Shown here: in pieces, positions 33,980-41,804 of the stretch | Numbering within the stretch: position 1 is the stretch's first letter | Layout: every line of letters starts with the position of its first letter | DNA from: Novosphingobium sp. UBA6272 | GTDB taxonomy: Bacteria; Pseudomonadota; Alphaproteobacteria; Sphingomonadales; Sphingomonadaceae | Direction: 5' to 3' | NCBI RefSeq assembly: GCF_002440635.1 | Contig: NZ_DJUW01000017.1 | Span: 124,001 to 188,000, forward strand | Length of the DNA: 64,000 nucleotides | The notes under the pieces: model-generated | What the model saw: only the letters and a program-made list of their open reading frames with translations | What the model was told of the DNA's origin: nothing | Databases searched by the model: none | Program-made: the position numbers and the translations under genes

Positions 33980-34831
33980 ATGAGCACGCTGAATGTCGCC
34001 GCCCTGCAGCTTCCTCTCGGTTCCACCGATGAGGTCGAGAACATCGTCGCAGTCTCGATGCTGGTCGAGGAAGCGGCAGCCGCGGGCGCGCAGCTGATCC
34101 TCCCGCCCGAGCTGTTTTCCGGCCCCTATTTCTGCAAGCAGGAAGACGAAGCGCTGTTCGCGCTGGCCCGGCCGACCACCGAGCATCCCTCGGTCCGGGC
34201 GATGCAGGCACTGGCCGCCAAGCACAAGGTCGCGATCCCGACCAGTTTCTTCGAGCGCGACGGCCAGCACTATTACAACACCATGGCGATGATCGGCCCC
34301 GACGGCGCCATTCTGGGCACTTACCGCAAGAGCCACATTCCCGATGGCCCAGGCTATGAGGAAAAGTACTATTTCCGCCCCGGCAACGACGGGTTCAAGG
34401 TCTGGGACCTGTTCGGGCACAGGATCGGCGTGGGGATCTGCTGGGATCAGTGGTACCCCGAATGCGCGCGGGTGATGGCGCTGATGGGGGCCGAGGTGTT
34501 GCTCTATCCGACCGCGATCGGCAGCGAGCCCTATGACGCCGATCTCGATACCAGCCGGATGTGGCGCCGCGCCATGCTGGGCCATGCGGTGTCGAACTGC
34601 ATGCCGGTGATCGCCGCCAACCGGATCGGCAGCGAAGACGGCCAGCGCTTTTACGGCCATTCCTTCATCACCGACGAATGGGGCGATTTTCTCGCCGAGT
34701 TCGGCGCGGAGGAAAGCGGCGTGCTCAGCGCAACGCTCGATCTGGCCCGCGCAGCAAAGCACCGCGCCGGCATGGGCTTTTTTCGCGATCGCCGCCCGCA
34801 GCTCTACACCCGCATCGCCCAGGATATCTGA
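33980..34831 (+). CDS. aguB: N-carbamoylputrescine amidase
   Basis: A 283-residue nitrilase-superfamily amidase. The Glu-Lys-Cys triad is visible: Glu44 in LPPELFSGPYF, the lysine in YRKSHIPDGPGYEEKYYF and the cysteine in GVGICWDQWYPE. These stretches are diagnostic of AguB, which converts N-carbamoylputrescine to putrescine in the agmatine route. No agmatine deiminase gene is adjacent. folK begins three bases after its stop. Confidence 0.93.
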   Translation: MSTLNVAALQLPLGSTDEVENIVAVSMLVEEAAAAGAQLILPPELFSGPYFCKQEDEALFALARPTTEHPSVRAMQALAAKHKVAIPTSFFERDGQHYYNTMAMIGPDGAILGTYRKSHIPDGPGYEEKYYFRPGNDGFKVWDLFGHRIGVGICWDQWYPECARVMALMGAEVLLYPTAIGSEPYDADLDTSRMWRRAMLGHAVSNCMPVIAANRIGSEDGQRFYGHSFITDEWGDFLAEFGAEESGVLSATLDLARAAKHRAGMGFFRDRRPQLYTRIAQDI

Positions 34832-34834
34832 GCC

Positions 34835-35329
34835 ATGGTCCAGCGCTATCTGATCGCGCTGGGTTCTAACCGGCGCCACCAGCGCCATGGCCCGCCGGAA
34901 CGCGTGCTGCGTGCCGCGCTGGCGGCGCTGGGGGCGAATGGTGTTCCAGTCGTTGCCGCAGCACCGATCCTGCGTTCGGCCCCGCTCGGCCCGTCGCGGC
35001 GGCGCTATGCCAATAGCGCGGCGCTGATCGAGACCAGGCTAAGCCCGCCCGACCTGCTTCGCGAGCTCAAGCGGATCGAGGCTGCGTTCGGCCGGCGCAG
35101 CGGCGGCCAGCGCTGGACCAGCCGGGTGCTCGATCTGGATGTGCTGTTGTGGAGCGGCGGGATCTGGGCCGATCCTGACCTGACCGTGCCCCACCGCGAA
35201 TTCCGCCAGCGCGACTTCGTGCTCCGCCCGGCCCTCGCCCTGGCCCCCGCCTGGCGCGACCCGATCACCGCACTTTCGCTCCGCCAACTGCACGCGCGCT
35301 TGACCCGGCCCCGCCCGATCCCTAGGTGA
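34835..35329 (+). CDS. folK: HPPK, 6-hydroxymethyl-dihydropterin pyrophosphokinase
   Basis: A 164-residue folate-pathway kinase that transfers pyrophosphate from ATP to 6-hydroxymethyl-7,8-dihydropterin. LIALGSN opens the fold; WTSRVLDLDVLLW holds the metal-binding aspartates; and VPHREFRQRDFVLRPALALAP matches the HPPK signature loop. It follows aguB after three bases and precedes a tRNA gene. Confidence 0.92.
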   Translation: MVQRYLIALGSNRRHQRHGPPERVLRAALAALGANGVPVVAAAPILRSAPLGPSRRRYANSAALIETRLSPPDLLRELKRIEAAFGRRSGGQRWTSRVLDLDVLLWSGGIWADPDLTVPHREFRQRDFVLRPALALAPAWRDPITALSLRQLHARLTRPRPIPR

Positions 35330-35342
35330 CCTCCCCGTGGTC

Positions 35343-35418
35343 GGGCCCTTAGCTCAGTCGGTAGAGCAACTGACTTTTAATCAGTAGGTCGCTGGTTCGA
35401 ACCCAGCAGGGCTCACCA
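35343..35418 (+). tRNA. tRNA-Lys (anticodon TTT)
   Basis: A 76-base cloverleaf with encoded CCA. The acceptor stem pairs GGGCCCT with AGGGCTC, the D-arm holds AGCTCAGTCGGTAGAGC, the anticodon stem-loop is ACTGA-CTTTTAA-TCAGT with TTT, and the T-arm contains GGTTCGAACCC. No integrated element or duplicated 3' end follows it. Confidence 0.97.
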
Positions 35419-35542
35419 CGGTTAGGTCGGCGATTGCCGGGCATCGCCGCTGCCAATCATCCACCTCGGAAAGTGCCGGGTGCGGGAATACCCGTCCTGA
35501 TGGACAGGGTGCGGTTCGCAGGCAATGATCTAGCGCAGCCTC

Positions 35543-37054
35543 GTGACCGGGCGGCTGATCCTTATCCTGGGCGACCAGCTCTCCATGACCGTAGCCTCGC
35601 TGGCGGGCGGGGATCGGTCTGGCGACGTGGTGCTGATGGCCGAGGTTTTGGCCGAGGCGCAGTATGTTCCGCATCACAAGCGGAAGATCGCGCTGGTCTT
35701 TGCAGCGATGCGGCATTTTCGCGATGAGCTGATCGCCGACGGCTGGCGGGTCGACTACGTCCGGCTCGACGATCCTGAGAACAGCGGTACGCTGGGCGGA
35801 GAGGTGCGGCGCGCCATGGCCCGGCACGGCTTGTCGCGGGTCGTGGTGACCGAACCCGGCGAATGGCGCCTGCTGGCCGAGATGCGCAGCTGGGATTTTG
35901 CAGAGCTGCTGCCGGACGGCCGCTTTCTGGCCGACCGCCTTGGCTTTGCCGCCTGGGCCGAGGGACGCAAGGGCCTGCGGATGGAGCACTTCTATCGGTT
36001 GATGCGGCGCAAGACCGGTCTGCTGATTGAGGGAGACCAGCCGGCTGGAGGGCGCTGGAACTTCGATTCCGACAACCGCAAACCTGCGGCGGCAGAGTTG
36101 TCGATGCCGCGCCCGCCGCGCTTTGCCCCCGATGCGATCACGCGCGAGGTGCTGGAGCTTGTCGCCGAGCGCTTTCCAGACAACTTCGGCGTGCTGGAGG
36201 GCTTTGCCATGGCGGTGACCCGCGCCGATGCCGAGGCCGCCTTTGCTCACTTCCTGCACCACGGCCTGGCGCAGTTCGGCACTTATCAGGATGCGATGCT
36301 GCTGGAACAGCCGTTCCTGTTCCATGCCTTCATTGCGCCCCAGCTCAACCTGGGGCTGCTCGATCCGCTGGATCTGTGCCGCAAGGTCGAGGCGGAGTGG
36401 CGCGGCGGCAGGGTACCGCTCAACAGCGCCGAGGGATTCATCCGCCAGATCATTGGTTGGCGCGAATTCGTGCGCGGGATCTATTGGTGGCGGATGCCGG
36501 GCTATGACCGTGAGAATGCGCTCGACGCCCGCTGTCCGCTGCCCGCGTTCTACTGGACCGGCAAGACGGAGATGGCCTGCATCCGCGCCTGCGTCGAACA
36601 GACCCGCGATCATGCCTATGCGCACCACATCCAGCGGCTGATGGTGACCGGCAATTTCGCCCTGCTGGCCGGGATCGATCCGCATGAACTGCACGAATGG
36701 TATCTGGCGGTCTATGCCGATGCCTATGAATGGGTCGAACTGCCCAACACCTTGGGGATGAGCCAGTTCGCCGATGGCGGCCTGCTGGCGAGCAAGCCTT
36801 ATGCGGCGAGCGGAGCCTATATCAACCGAATGAGCAACTATTGCTCTGGCTGTGCCCATGACGTGAAGGCCAAGGCCGGGCCGCGGGCTTGCCCGTTCAA
36901 TCTGCTCTATTGGGATTTCATTGCCCGCCACCGCGACCGGTTGGTCCGCAACCCGCGGATGGTGCAGATGGTGCGAACCTGGGACCGCTTCACAGACGAG
37001 AAGCAGGCCCAGCTAAGGCGCGATGCCGGGCGGTTTCTGGACAGGCTTGGCTGA
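35543..37054 (+). CDS. FeS-containing (6-4)-type photolyase, DPRP family
   Basis: A 503-residue deoxyribodipyrimidine photolyase-related protein of the PhrB/FeS-BCP class, which repairs (6-4) photoproducts with FAD and light. It opens RLILILGDQLS. The cysteines expected to hold a [4Fe-4S] cluster are present: one in MACIRACVEQ and three in YCSGCAHDVKAKAGPRACPFN. FAD-site motifs such as MVTGNFALLAG and EWVELPNTLGMSQ are typical. The GTG start lacks a good Shine-Dalgarno. A DUF2256 gene overlaps its 3' end on the other strand. Confidence 0.9.
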   Translation: MTGRLILILGDQLSMTVASLAGGDRSGDVVLMAEVLAEAQYVPHHKRKIALVFAAMRHFRDELIADGWRVDYVRLDDPENSGTLGGEVRRAMARHGLSRVVVTEPGEWRLLAEMRSWDFAELLPDGRFLADRLGFAAWAEGRKGLRMEHFYRLMRRKTGLLIEGDQPAGGRWNFDSDNRKPAAAELSMPRPPRFAPDAITREVLELVAERFPDNFGVLEGFAMAVTRADAEAAFAHFLHHGLAQFGTYQDAMLLEQPFLFHAFIAPQLNLGLLDPLDLCRKVEAEWRGGRVPLNSAEGFIRQIIGWREFVRGIYWWRMPGYDRENALDARCPLPAFYWTGKTEMACIRACVEQTRDHAYAHHIQRLMVTGNFALLAGIDPHELHEWYLAVYADAYEWVELPNTLGMSQFADGGLLASKPYAASGAYINRMSNYCSGCAHDVKAKAGPRACPFNLLYWDFIARHRDRLVRNPRMVQMVRTWDRFTDEKQAQLRRDAGRFLDRLG

Positions 37055-37183
37055 GCGGCAGCGATCGGAGCAATAGCGCACGCTATCCCAATCGCGCGCC
37101 CACTTTTTGCGCCAGGTGAAGGGCAGGCCGCAGGCTGCGCAGGTCTTGCTTGGGAGGTCGGCCTTGCGCCGCATTTTCGGCAT
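37013..37183 (-). CDS. DUF2256 zinc-ribbon-like protein
   Basis: A 56-residue protein: MPKMRRKADLPSKTCAACG, then FTWRKKWARDWDSVRYCSD and RCRSA. Two CxxC-like pairs (TCAAC and YCSDRC) and the WRKKWARDW core are the DUF2256 signature. This family is commonly found beside DPRP photolyases; its function is unknown. Its last 42 bases are antisense to the photolyase 3' end. The ATG at 37174 is an alternative start. It ends with TAG at 37013-37015. Confidence 0.88.
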   Translation of the reverse strand: MPKMRRKADLPSKTCAACGLPFTWRKKWARDWDSVRYCSDRCRSAKPVQKPPGIAP

Positions 37184-37188
37184 TGTGG

Positions 37189-37929
37189 CTATTCCGGCAA
37201 CCGGGTGCCGTCCCAGGCGAACAATCCGCCGCTGTCGGCCGGATCGAGGGCGGGCAGCACATCGAGGAGGTGGCCGGCGGCCTGATCGGGGCTGAACAGC
37301 TTTTCCGGCGCGACGCCGCGCTGAAACGGGGCCGAGAGGCGGCTGTCGACCGTCCCGGGGTGCAGCGCAACGGCGAGTGCCTGAGGGTGGCTCCGGGCCA
37401 GTTCGATTGCGAAATTGCGGACCAGCATATTGAGCGCGGCCTTGCTCGCCCGGTAGCTGTGCCAGCCGCCCAGGCGGTTGTCTCCGATCGATCCGACCCG
37501 GGCTGAAAGCACCGCGAACACGGCGCGGCGATCGCGTGGCAGCAGCGGCAAGAAATGTTTGGCGATCAAGGCCGGGCCGATTGCATTGGCGGCGAAGACC
37601 TCTGCCATGGCGCTGCCGTCGATCGCGCGCCAGCTCTTCTCCGGCGCGATCTGCCGGGCTTCGTCGTGGAGCAGTCCGGTCGCAACCATGACCAGTTCAG
37701 GCGCCTCCACCATTCGTGCGGCTTCCTTGATCGACGCCTCGTCGCCAAGGTCGAACCGGAAGGGGATCGCGCCCACGGGAAGATCGGTAGTGGGGCCTCT
37801 GGTTCCGGCGTGAACAGCGCCGAACCTTCCGCTCTCCACCAACCGCGCAACCAAGGCCCGGCCGATCGCGCCGCTGGCCCCGAAGACAACCGCCGATCCT
37901 GTGGCGGCAAGGGAACTGCGATCCGGCAT
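37189..37929 (-). CDS. Short-chain dehydrogenase/reductase (C-factor-like)
   Basis: A 246-residue SDR. The cofactor loop is VVFGASGAIGRAL, and the catalytic serine and YxxxK are in VLSARVGSIGDNRLGGWHSYRASKAALN. The protein resembles CsgA/C-factor-type SDRs, which often accompany photolyase and DUF2256 genes. I start at ATG 37929 just before the Rossmann strand. The DUF2256 gene starts six bases after its stop on the same strand, so the two are probably co-transcribed. Confidence 0.85.
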   Translation of the reverse strand: MPDRSSLAATGSAVVFGASGAIGRALVARLVESGRFGAVHAGTRGPTTDLPVGAIPFRFDLGDEASIKEAARMVEAPELVMVATGLLHDEARQIAPEKSWRAIDGSAMAEVFAANAIGPALIAKHFLPLLPRDRRAVFAVLSARVGSIGDNRLGGWHSYRASKAALNMLVRNFAIELARSHPQALAVALHPGTVDSRLSAPFQRGVAPEKLFSPDQAAGHLLDVLPALDPADSGGLFAWDGTRLPE

Positions 37930-38077
37930 GATTGCGGCCTGCCACCGTGCGGGGAGCCGGGCGACCTGCCAATTCGGGCATGCCGCCGGACTAACCGGCC
38001 AAGCCCGCCGTTGCCGCGGCTTGAAATCGGTGCAACCATGCGCAAGTTCCTGCATCGCGCGGGGGAGGAGCAGCACG

Positions 38078-39226
38078 GTGGCGGCACGGTTCGAGAGAAT
38101 TCCCTATCTGGTGGCTTTCGAGGAAGTCAGCGCCTTCAAGGATACCTATGGCGGCGCGATCGGTCAGGTGGTGGTTGAGGCGATGCACCTGAAGCCCGCT
38201 GAGCCTTCGGATCGGGTGGTGATCTTCTCGCATCCGATCGGCGGGGGATCGTGGCTGCCGCTGGTGACGATGCTGGCCAAGATGGGCGTCCACACGATCT
38301 ATGCCAACACCCGCTATCGCGGCAACGATACCGCGCTGATCATGGAGCGCGCGACGATGGATTTCGCCGCGGTGATCCGCGATGCGAAGGAACGGCTGGG
38401 CTATGCCAAGGTCTATCTCGGCGGCTGGTCGGGCGGGGGCGCGCAGAGCCTGTTCTATCAGGCCGAGGCACAGGACCCGCGGGTCACCCACACCCCGGCG
38501 GGCGATCCCTATGATCTGGTCGCGGCGAAGTTCGTGCCGGCGGACGGCGTGCTGCTGCTGGCCGCACACCTTTCGCGCAACCTGACGCTGACCGAGTGGA
38601 TGGACGCCTCGATCGAGGACGAAAGCCGCCCGTTCGATCGCAATCCGGAATGGAACCTGTTCGCGCCGGATGGGCCAAAGCCGCCGTTCTCGGCCGAGTT
38701 TGTGGCGGAATACCGCGCCCGCCAGATTGCCCGCAACCGGCGGATCACCGCCTGGGTCAAGGACCAGCTGGCCGATCTGAAAGCGCGCGGGCTGGACAAT
38801 CACGAGCGCTGCTTCACCGTTCAGGGCACGATGGGCGATCCGCGCTGGGTCGATCCGCTGGTCGATCCCAACCAGCGCAAGCCGAACTGGTGCATGCTGG
38901 GCGATCCGGCGGTGGTCAACGACGGGCCGGTCGGGCTGGCCCGCTTCACCACGCTGCGCTCGTGGCTGTCGCAGTGGTCCTATGATGACAGCAATGCCGA
39001 TGGTCTGAAATGCGCGGCAAGGATCAAGGTGCCGATGCTGGTGATCGAGAACGGCGCGGATGATGCCTGCACCCCGAGCCATGCCGCGCGGCTGATGGCG
39101 GCGGCAAAGGATTGCCCGATCGATCGTCACCTGATCGAAGGGGCCAACCACTATTACTTCGGCCAGCCAAGCCTGGCCCAGCAGGCTGCCGAACTGGTGC
39201 GCGACTGGGTAATGACGCAGGGATGA
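38078..39226 (+). CDS. Alpha/beta-hydrolase of the HMG-CoA lyase operon
   Basis: A 382-residue alpha/beta-hydrolase. The nucleophile elbow is GGWSGGG, a likely acid is in ENGADDACTP and the histidine in EGANHYYFGQP. The GTG at 38078 is preceded by GGGGGAGGAG at ideal spacing, so I prefer it to longer upstream starts. No signal peptide is present. It overlaps the HMG-CoA lyase gene by four bases. Its substrate is unknown; coupling to a lyase and a CoA-transferase suggests an ester or thioester hydrolysed in a degradation route. Confidence 0.82.
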   Translation: MAARFERIPYLVAFEEVSAFKDTYGGAIGQVVVEAMHLKPAEPSDRVVIFSHPIGGGSWLPLVTMLAKMGVHTIYANTRYRGNDTALIMERATMDFAAVIRDAKERLGYAKVYLGGWSGGGAQSLFYQAEAQDPRVTHTPAGDPYDLVAAKFVPADGVLLLAAHLSRNLTLTEWMDASIEDESRPFDRNPEWNLFAPDGPKPPFSAEFVAEYRARQIARNRRITAWVKDQLADLKARGLDNHERCFTVQGTMGDPRWVDPLVDPNQRKPNWCMLGDPAVVNDGPVGLARFTTLRSWLSQWSYDDSNADGLKCAARIKVPMLVIENGADDACTPSHAARLMAAAKDCPIDRHLIEGANHYYFGQPSLAQQAAELVRDWVMTQG

Positions 39227-40119
39227 GCCTGCCTTCCGCCATCGAATTCGTCGAGGTCGGTCCGCGCGACGGGCTGCAGAACGAGGCTGTGCTGGTTTCG
39301 ACCGCCGACAAGGTCGAGCTGATCCGCCGGGCGATTGCGGCGGGCGCGCGGCGGATTGAGGTGGCGAGTTTCGTCAACCCCACGAAGGTGCCGCAGATGG
39401 CCGATGCCGAAGCGGTAGTCGCGGCGCTCGGCCGGCCCGAGGGCGTGACCCGGATCGGGCTGGTGCTCAATGAGCGCGGCGCGGAGCGGGCGCTGGCCGC
39501 CGGGCTTGATCAGCTCGGTGCGGTGGCGGTCGCCTCGGACGAGTTCGGCGGGCGCAACCAGGGGCAGGATTCGGGGCGATCGGTTGAGGTCGCAGCGCGG
39601 ATCATAGGCATGGCCCGGGAGGCGCGGATCAGTGCGCAGGTGACCATCGCCGTCGCCTTTGGCTGTCCGTTCACTGGCGCGGTCGATCTGGCGCACGTGG
39701 TGGCGATGGCGCGGCGGCTGGCTGAGGTCGGGCCGATCGAGATCGCGCTGGCCGACACGATCGGGGTGGCGGTACCGACCGAAGTGGCCGCGCTGGTCAT
39801 GGCGGTGCGCGAGGCGGTGGCGCCGCTACCCGTGCGGGTTCATTTCCACAACACCCGGGGGACCGGGATCGCCAATGTCTGGGCGGCGGTGGAAGCCGGG
39901 GCAAGCGTGGTCGATGGATCGATCGGCGGGCTGGGCGGCTGCCCCTTTGCCCCCGGCGCGGCGGGCAATGTGGCGAGTGAGGATGTGGTGTACATGCTGG
40001 ACCGTTCGGGCGTTCAAACCGGGCTCGACCTGGCCGGACTTGTCGAAACCGCGCGCTGGCTCGGCGGGGTGATGGGCAAGGAGATGCCGTCGATGCTGGC
40101 AAAGGTCGGCGCGGAATGA
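39223..40119 (+). CDS. mvaB: Hydroxymethylglutaryl-CoA lyase
   Basis: A 298-residue DRE-TIM aldolase-type lyase. VEVGPRDGLQNE binds the metal and substrate, HFHNTRGTG carries metal histidines, and GGLGGCPFAPGAAGN holds the catalytic cysteine typical of HMG-CoA lyases. It splits HMG-CoA to acetyl-CoA and acetoacetate, usually the last step of leucine catabolism. Here it is not with other leucine genes but overlaps a hydrolase before and a CoA-transferase after, each by four bases. Confidence 0.92.
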   Translation: MSLPSAIEFVEVGPRDGLQNEAVLVSTADKVELIRRAIAAGARRIEVASFVNPTKVPQMADAEAVVAALGRPEGVTRIGLVLNERGAERALAAGLDQLGAVAVASDEFGGRNQGQDSGRSVEVAARIIGMAREARISAQVTIAVAFGCPFTGAVDLAHVVAMARRLAEVGPIEIALADTIGVAVPTEVAALVMAVREAVAPLPVRVHFHNTRGTGIANVWAAVEAGASVVDGSIGGLGGCPFAPGAAGNVASEDVVYMLDRSGVQTGLDLAGLVETARWLGGVMGKEMPSMLAKVGAE

Positions 40120-41300
40120 GCGGGGCGCTGGCAGGGGTGAAGGTGATCGAGCTGGGCCAGCTGATCGCCGGGCCGTTCTGCGGCCAGCTGCTGGGCGACA
40201 TGGGCGCCGATGTGATCAAGATCGAGCCGCCCGGCGCAGGCGATCCGATGCGGGCCTGGGGCAATGGCGAACACAAGGTCTGGTGGGAAGTGATCGGCCG
40301 CAACAAGCGCTCGGTCACAGCCAACCTGCGCGTGGCCGAAGGGCAGGATCTGGCGCGGCGGCTGCTGGCCGATGCCGATATCATGATCGAGAATTTCAAG
40401 CCTGGCACGGTCGAGAAATGGGGGCTGGGTCCGGCTGACCTGCACGCGATCAATCCCCGGCTGATCGTGGTGCGGATGAGCGGCTATGGCCAGTCCGGGC
40501 CTTATGCCAGCCGCGCCGGCTATGGCGGGATCGGCGAGGCGATGGGCGGCTGGCGGGCTATTGTCGGCGATCCCGATCGGCCGCCGAGCCGGATGGGCGT
40601 CTCGATCGGCGATACCCTCGCGGCGAGCTATGGCTGCATGGGCGCGCTCGCCGCGCTGCATGCCCGGGAAGCCAGCGGCATGGGCCAGGTGGTCGATTCC
40701 GCGCTCTACGAGGCGGTCCTGCAGGTGATGGAAAGCGTGGTGCCGGAATATGACCTGATGGGGCTGGTGCGGCAACGCTCCGGTTCGATCCTGCCGGGCA
40801 TCGCGCCGAGCAACGTCTATACCTGCAGCGACGGCGAATACATGATCGGCGGCAATGGCGATACGATCTTCGCCCGGCTCTGCGCGGCGATGGGCCGGCC
40901 CGAACTGGCCACCGATCCGCGCTATGCCACTCACGTGGCGCGGGGCGAGCGGCAGCACGAGCTGGACGATCTGATCAATGGCTGGACCCGGACCATGACG
41001 ATCGACCAGCTCGAAGCGCTGATGATTGAACATTCGGTCCCGGCCGGGCGGGTCTATACCGGCAAGGAGATGCTGTCCGATCCGCACTTTGCCGCGCGGC
41101 AGGCGATCGCCTCTGTCGACCATCCCGTCCACGGTTCCTTGAAGATGCAGGCGCCGATGCCCAAATTGTCGGAAACGCCCTCGTCCATCCGCCGCCGCGC
41201 GCCGCTGGTGCCGGGCGAACACAATGCCGAAGTCTATGGCGAGCGGCTCGGCCTGACCGAAAAGGAACTGGCCGAGCTGGCTGCCAGGGGCGTAGTCTGA
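40116..41300 (+). CDS. CaiB/BaiF family (class III) CoA-transferase
   Basis: A 394-residue class III CoA-transferase. LAGVKVIELGQLIAGPFCGQLLGDMGADVIKIEPP is the family start; the catalytic aspartate is likely in VSIGDTLAAS. It moves CoA between a thioester donor and a carboxylic acid. Four-base overlap with the HMG-CoA lyase gene suggests the acceptor is hydroxymethylglutarate or a related dicarboxylate, comparable to mitochondrial SUGCT, which activates such acids. The substrate is inferred from context only. Confidence 0.88.
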   Translation: MSGALAGVKVIELGQLIAGPFCGQLLGDMGADVIKIEPPGAGDPMRAWGNGEHKVWWEVIGRNKRSVTANLRVAEGQDLARRLLADADIMIENFKPGTVEKWGLGPADLHAINPRLIVVRMSGYGQSGPYASRAGYGGIGEAMGGWRAIVGDPDRPPSRMGVSIGDTLAASYGCMGALAALHAREASGMGQVVDSALYEAVLQVMESVVPEYDLMGLVRQRSGSILPGIAPSNVYTCSDGEYMIGGNGDTIFARLCAAMGRPELATDPRYATHVARGERQHELDDLINGWTRTMTIDQLEALMIEHSVPAGRVYTGKEMLSDPHFAARQAIASVDHPVHGSLKMQAPMPKLSETPSSIRRRAPLVPGEHNAEVYGERLGLTEKELAELAARGVV

Positions 41301-41360
41301 GCTGTAACGACCGGGTCCGTTCGCGCGAACCTGCCTGCGAAATACCAGAGGAGATCTGCC

Positions 41361-41804
41361 ATGGACTGGCGCGAAGTAATTGCCCTGGCGCAAGGCGCCC
41401 CCAACCCGGCGCCGCGCCGGGTCGAGAAGTCGGACGAGGAATGGCGTGCGCAGCTGACCCCCGATCAGTTCGCGGTGGCCCGGCAGGCCGGGACCGAGCG
41501 GCCCTTTTCCAGCCAGATGTGCAGCCTGTTCCAGCCCGGGCTCTACGCCTGCGCCTGCTGCGGGACCGAGCTGTTCGACAGTTCGTCCAAGTTCGAAAGC
41601 GGCACCGGCTGGCCCAGCTTTGGCGCGCCGGTGGCGGACGGCGTGGTCGGCTATCATGCCGATAACAGCCACGGGATGGTCCGGGTCGAGGTGACCTGCA
41701 ACGTCTGCGACGCGCACCTCGGCCATGTCTTCCCCGACGGGCCGGAGCCGACCGGGCTGCGGTACTGCATCAACGCCTTGTCGCTGGAGAAGATTGCCAG
41801 CTGA
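41361..41804 (+). CDS. msrB: Peptide methionine-R-sulfoxide reductase MsrB
   Basis: A 147-residue MsrB. Zinc cysteines lie in ACACCGTELF and CNVCDAHLGHVF; the catalytic cysteine is in RYCINALSL. ESGTGWPSF is another hallmark. It repairs methionine R-sulfoxides in the cytoplasm. The start follows AGAGGAG, and its stop overlaps selO by one base, starting an msrB-selO-msrA operon. Confidence 0.96.
   Translation: MDWREVIALAQGAPNPAPRRVEKSDEEWRAQLTPDQFAVARQAGTERPFSSQMCSLFQPGLYACACCGTELFDSSSKFESGTGWPSFGAPVADGVVGYHADNSHGMVRVEVTCNVCDAHLGHVFPDGPEPTGLRYCINALSLEKIAS

Noticed and set aside
35343..35542. tRNA-Lys as integration site for a mobile element
   Set aside because: No integrase gene or duplicated tRNA end is visible downstream.
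35381..36931. Long minus-strand frame of 516 codons ending in SPAGFEPATY
   Set aside because: The last residues are the well-known mistranslation of a tRNA gene (here tRNA-Lys), and the rest is antisense to the photolyase.
38077..39226. Long upstream extension of the alpha/beta-hydrolase from 37901
   Set aside because: It would overlap the divergent SDR start; GTG 38078 has GGGGGAGGAG at ideal spacing.
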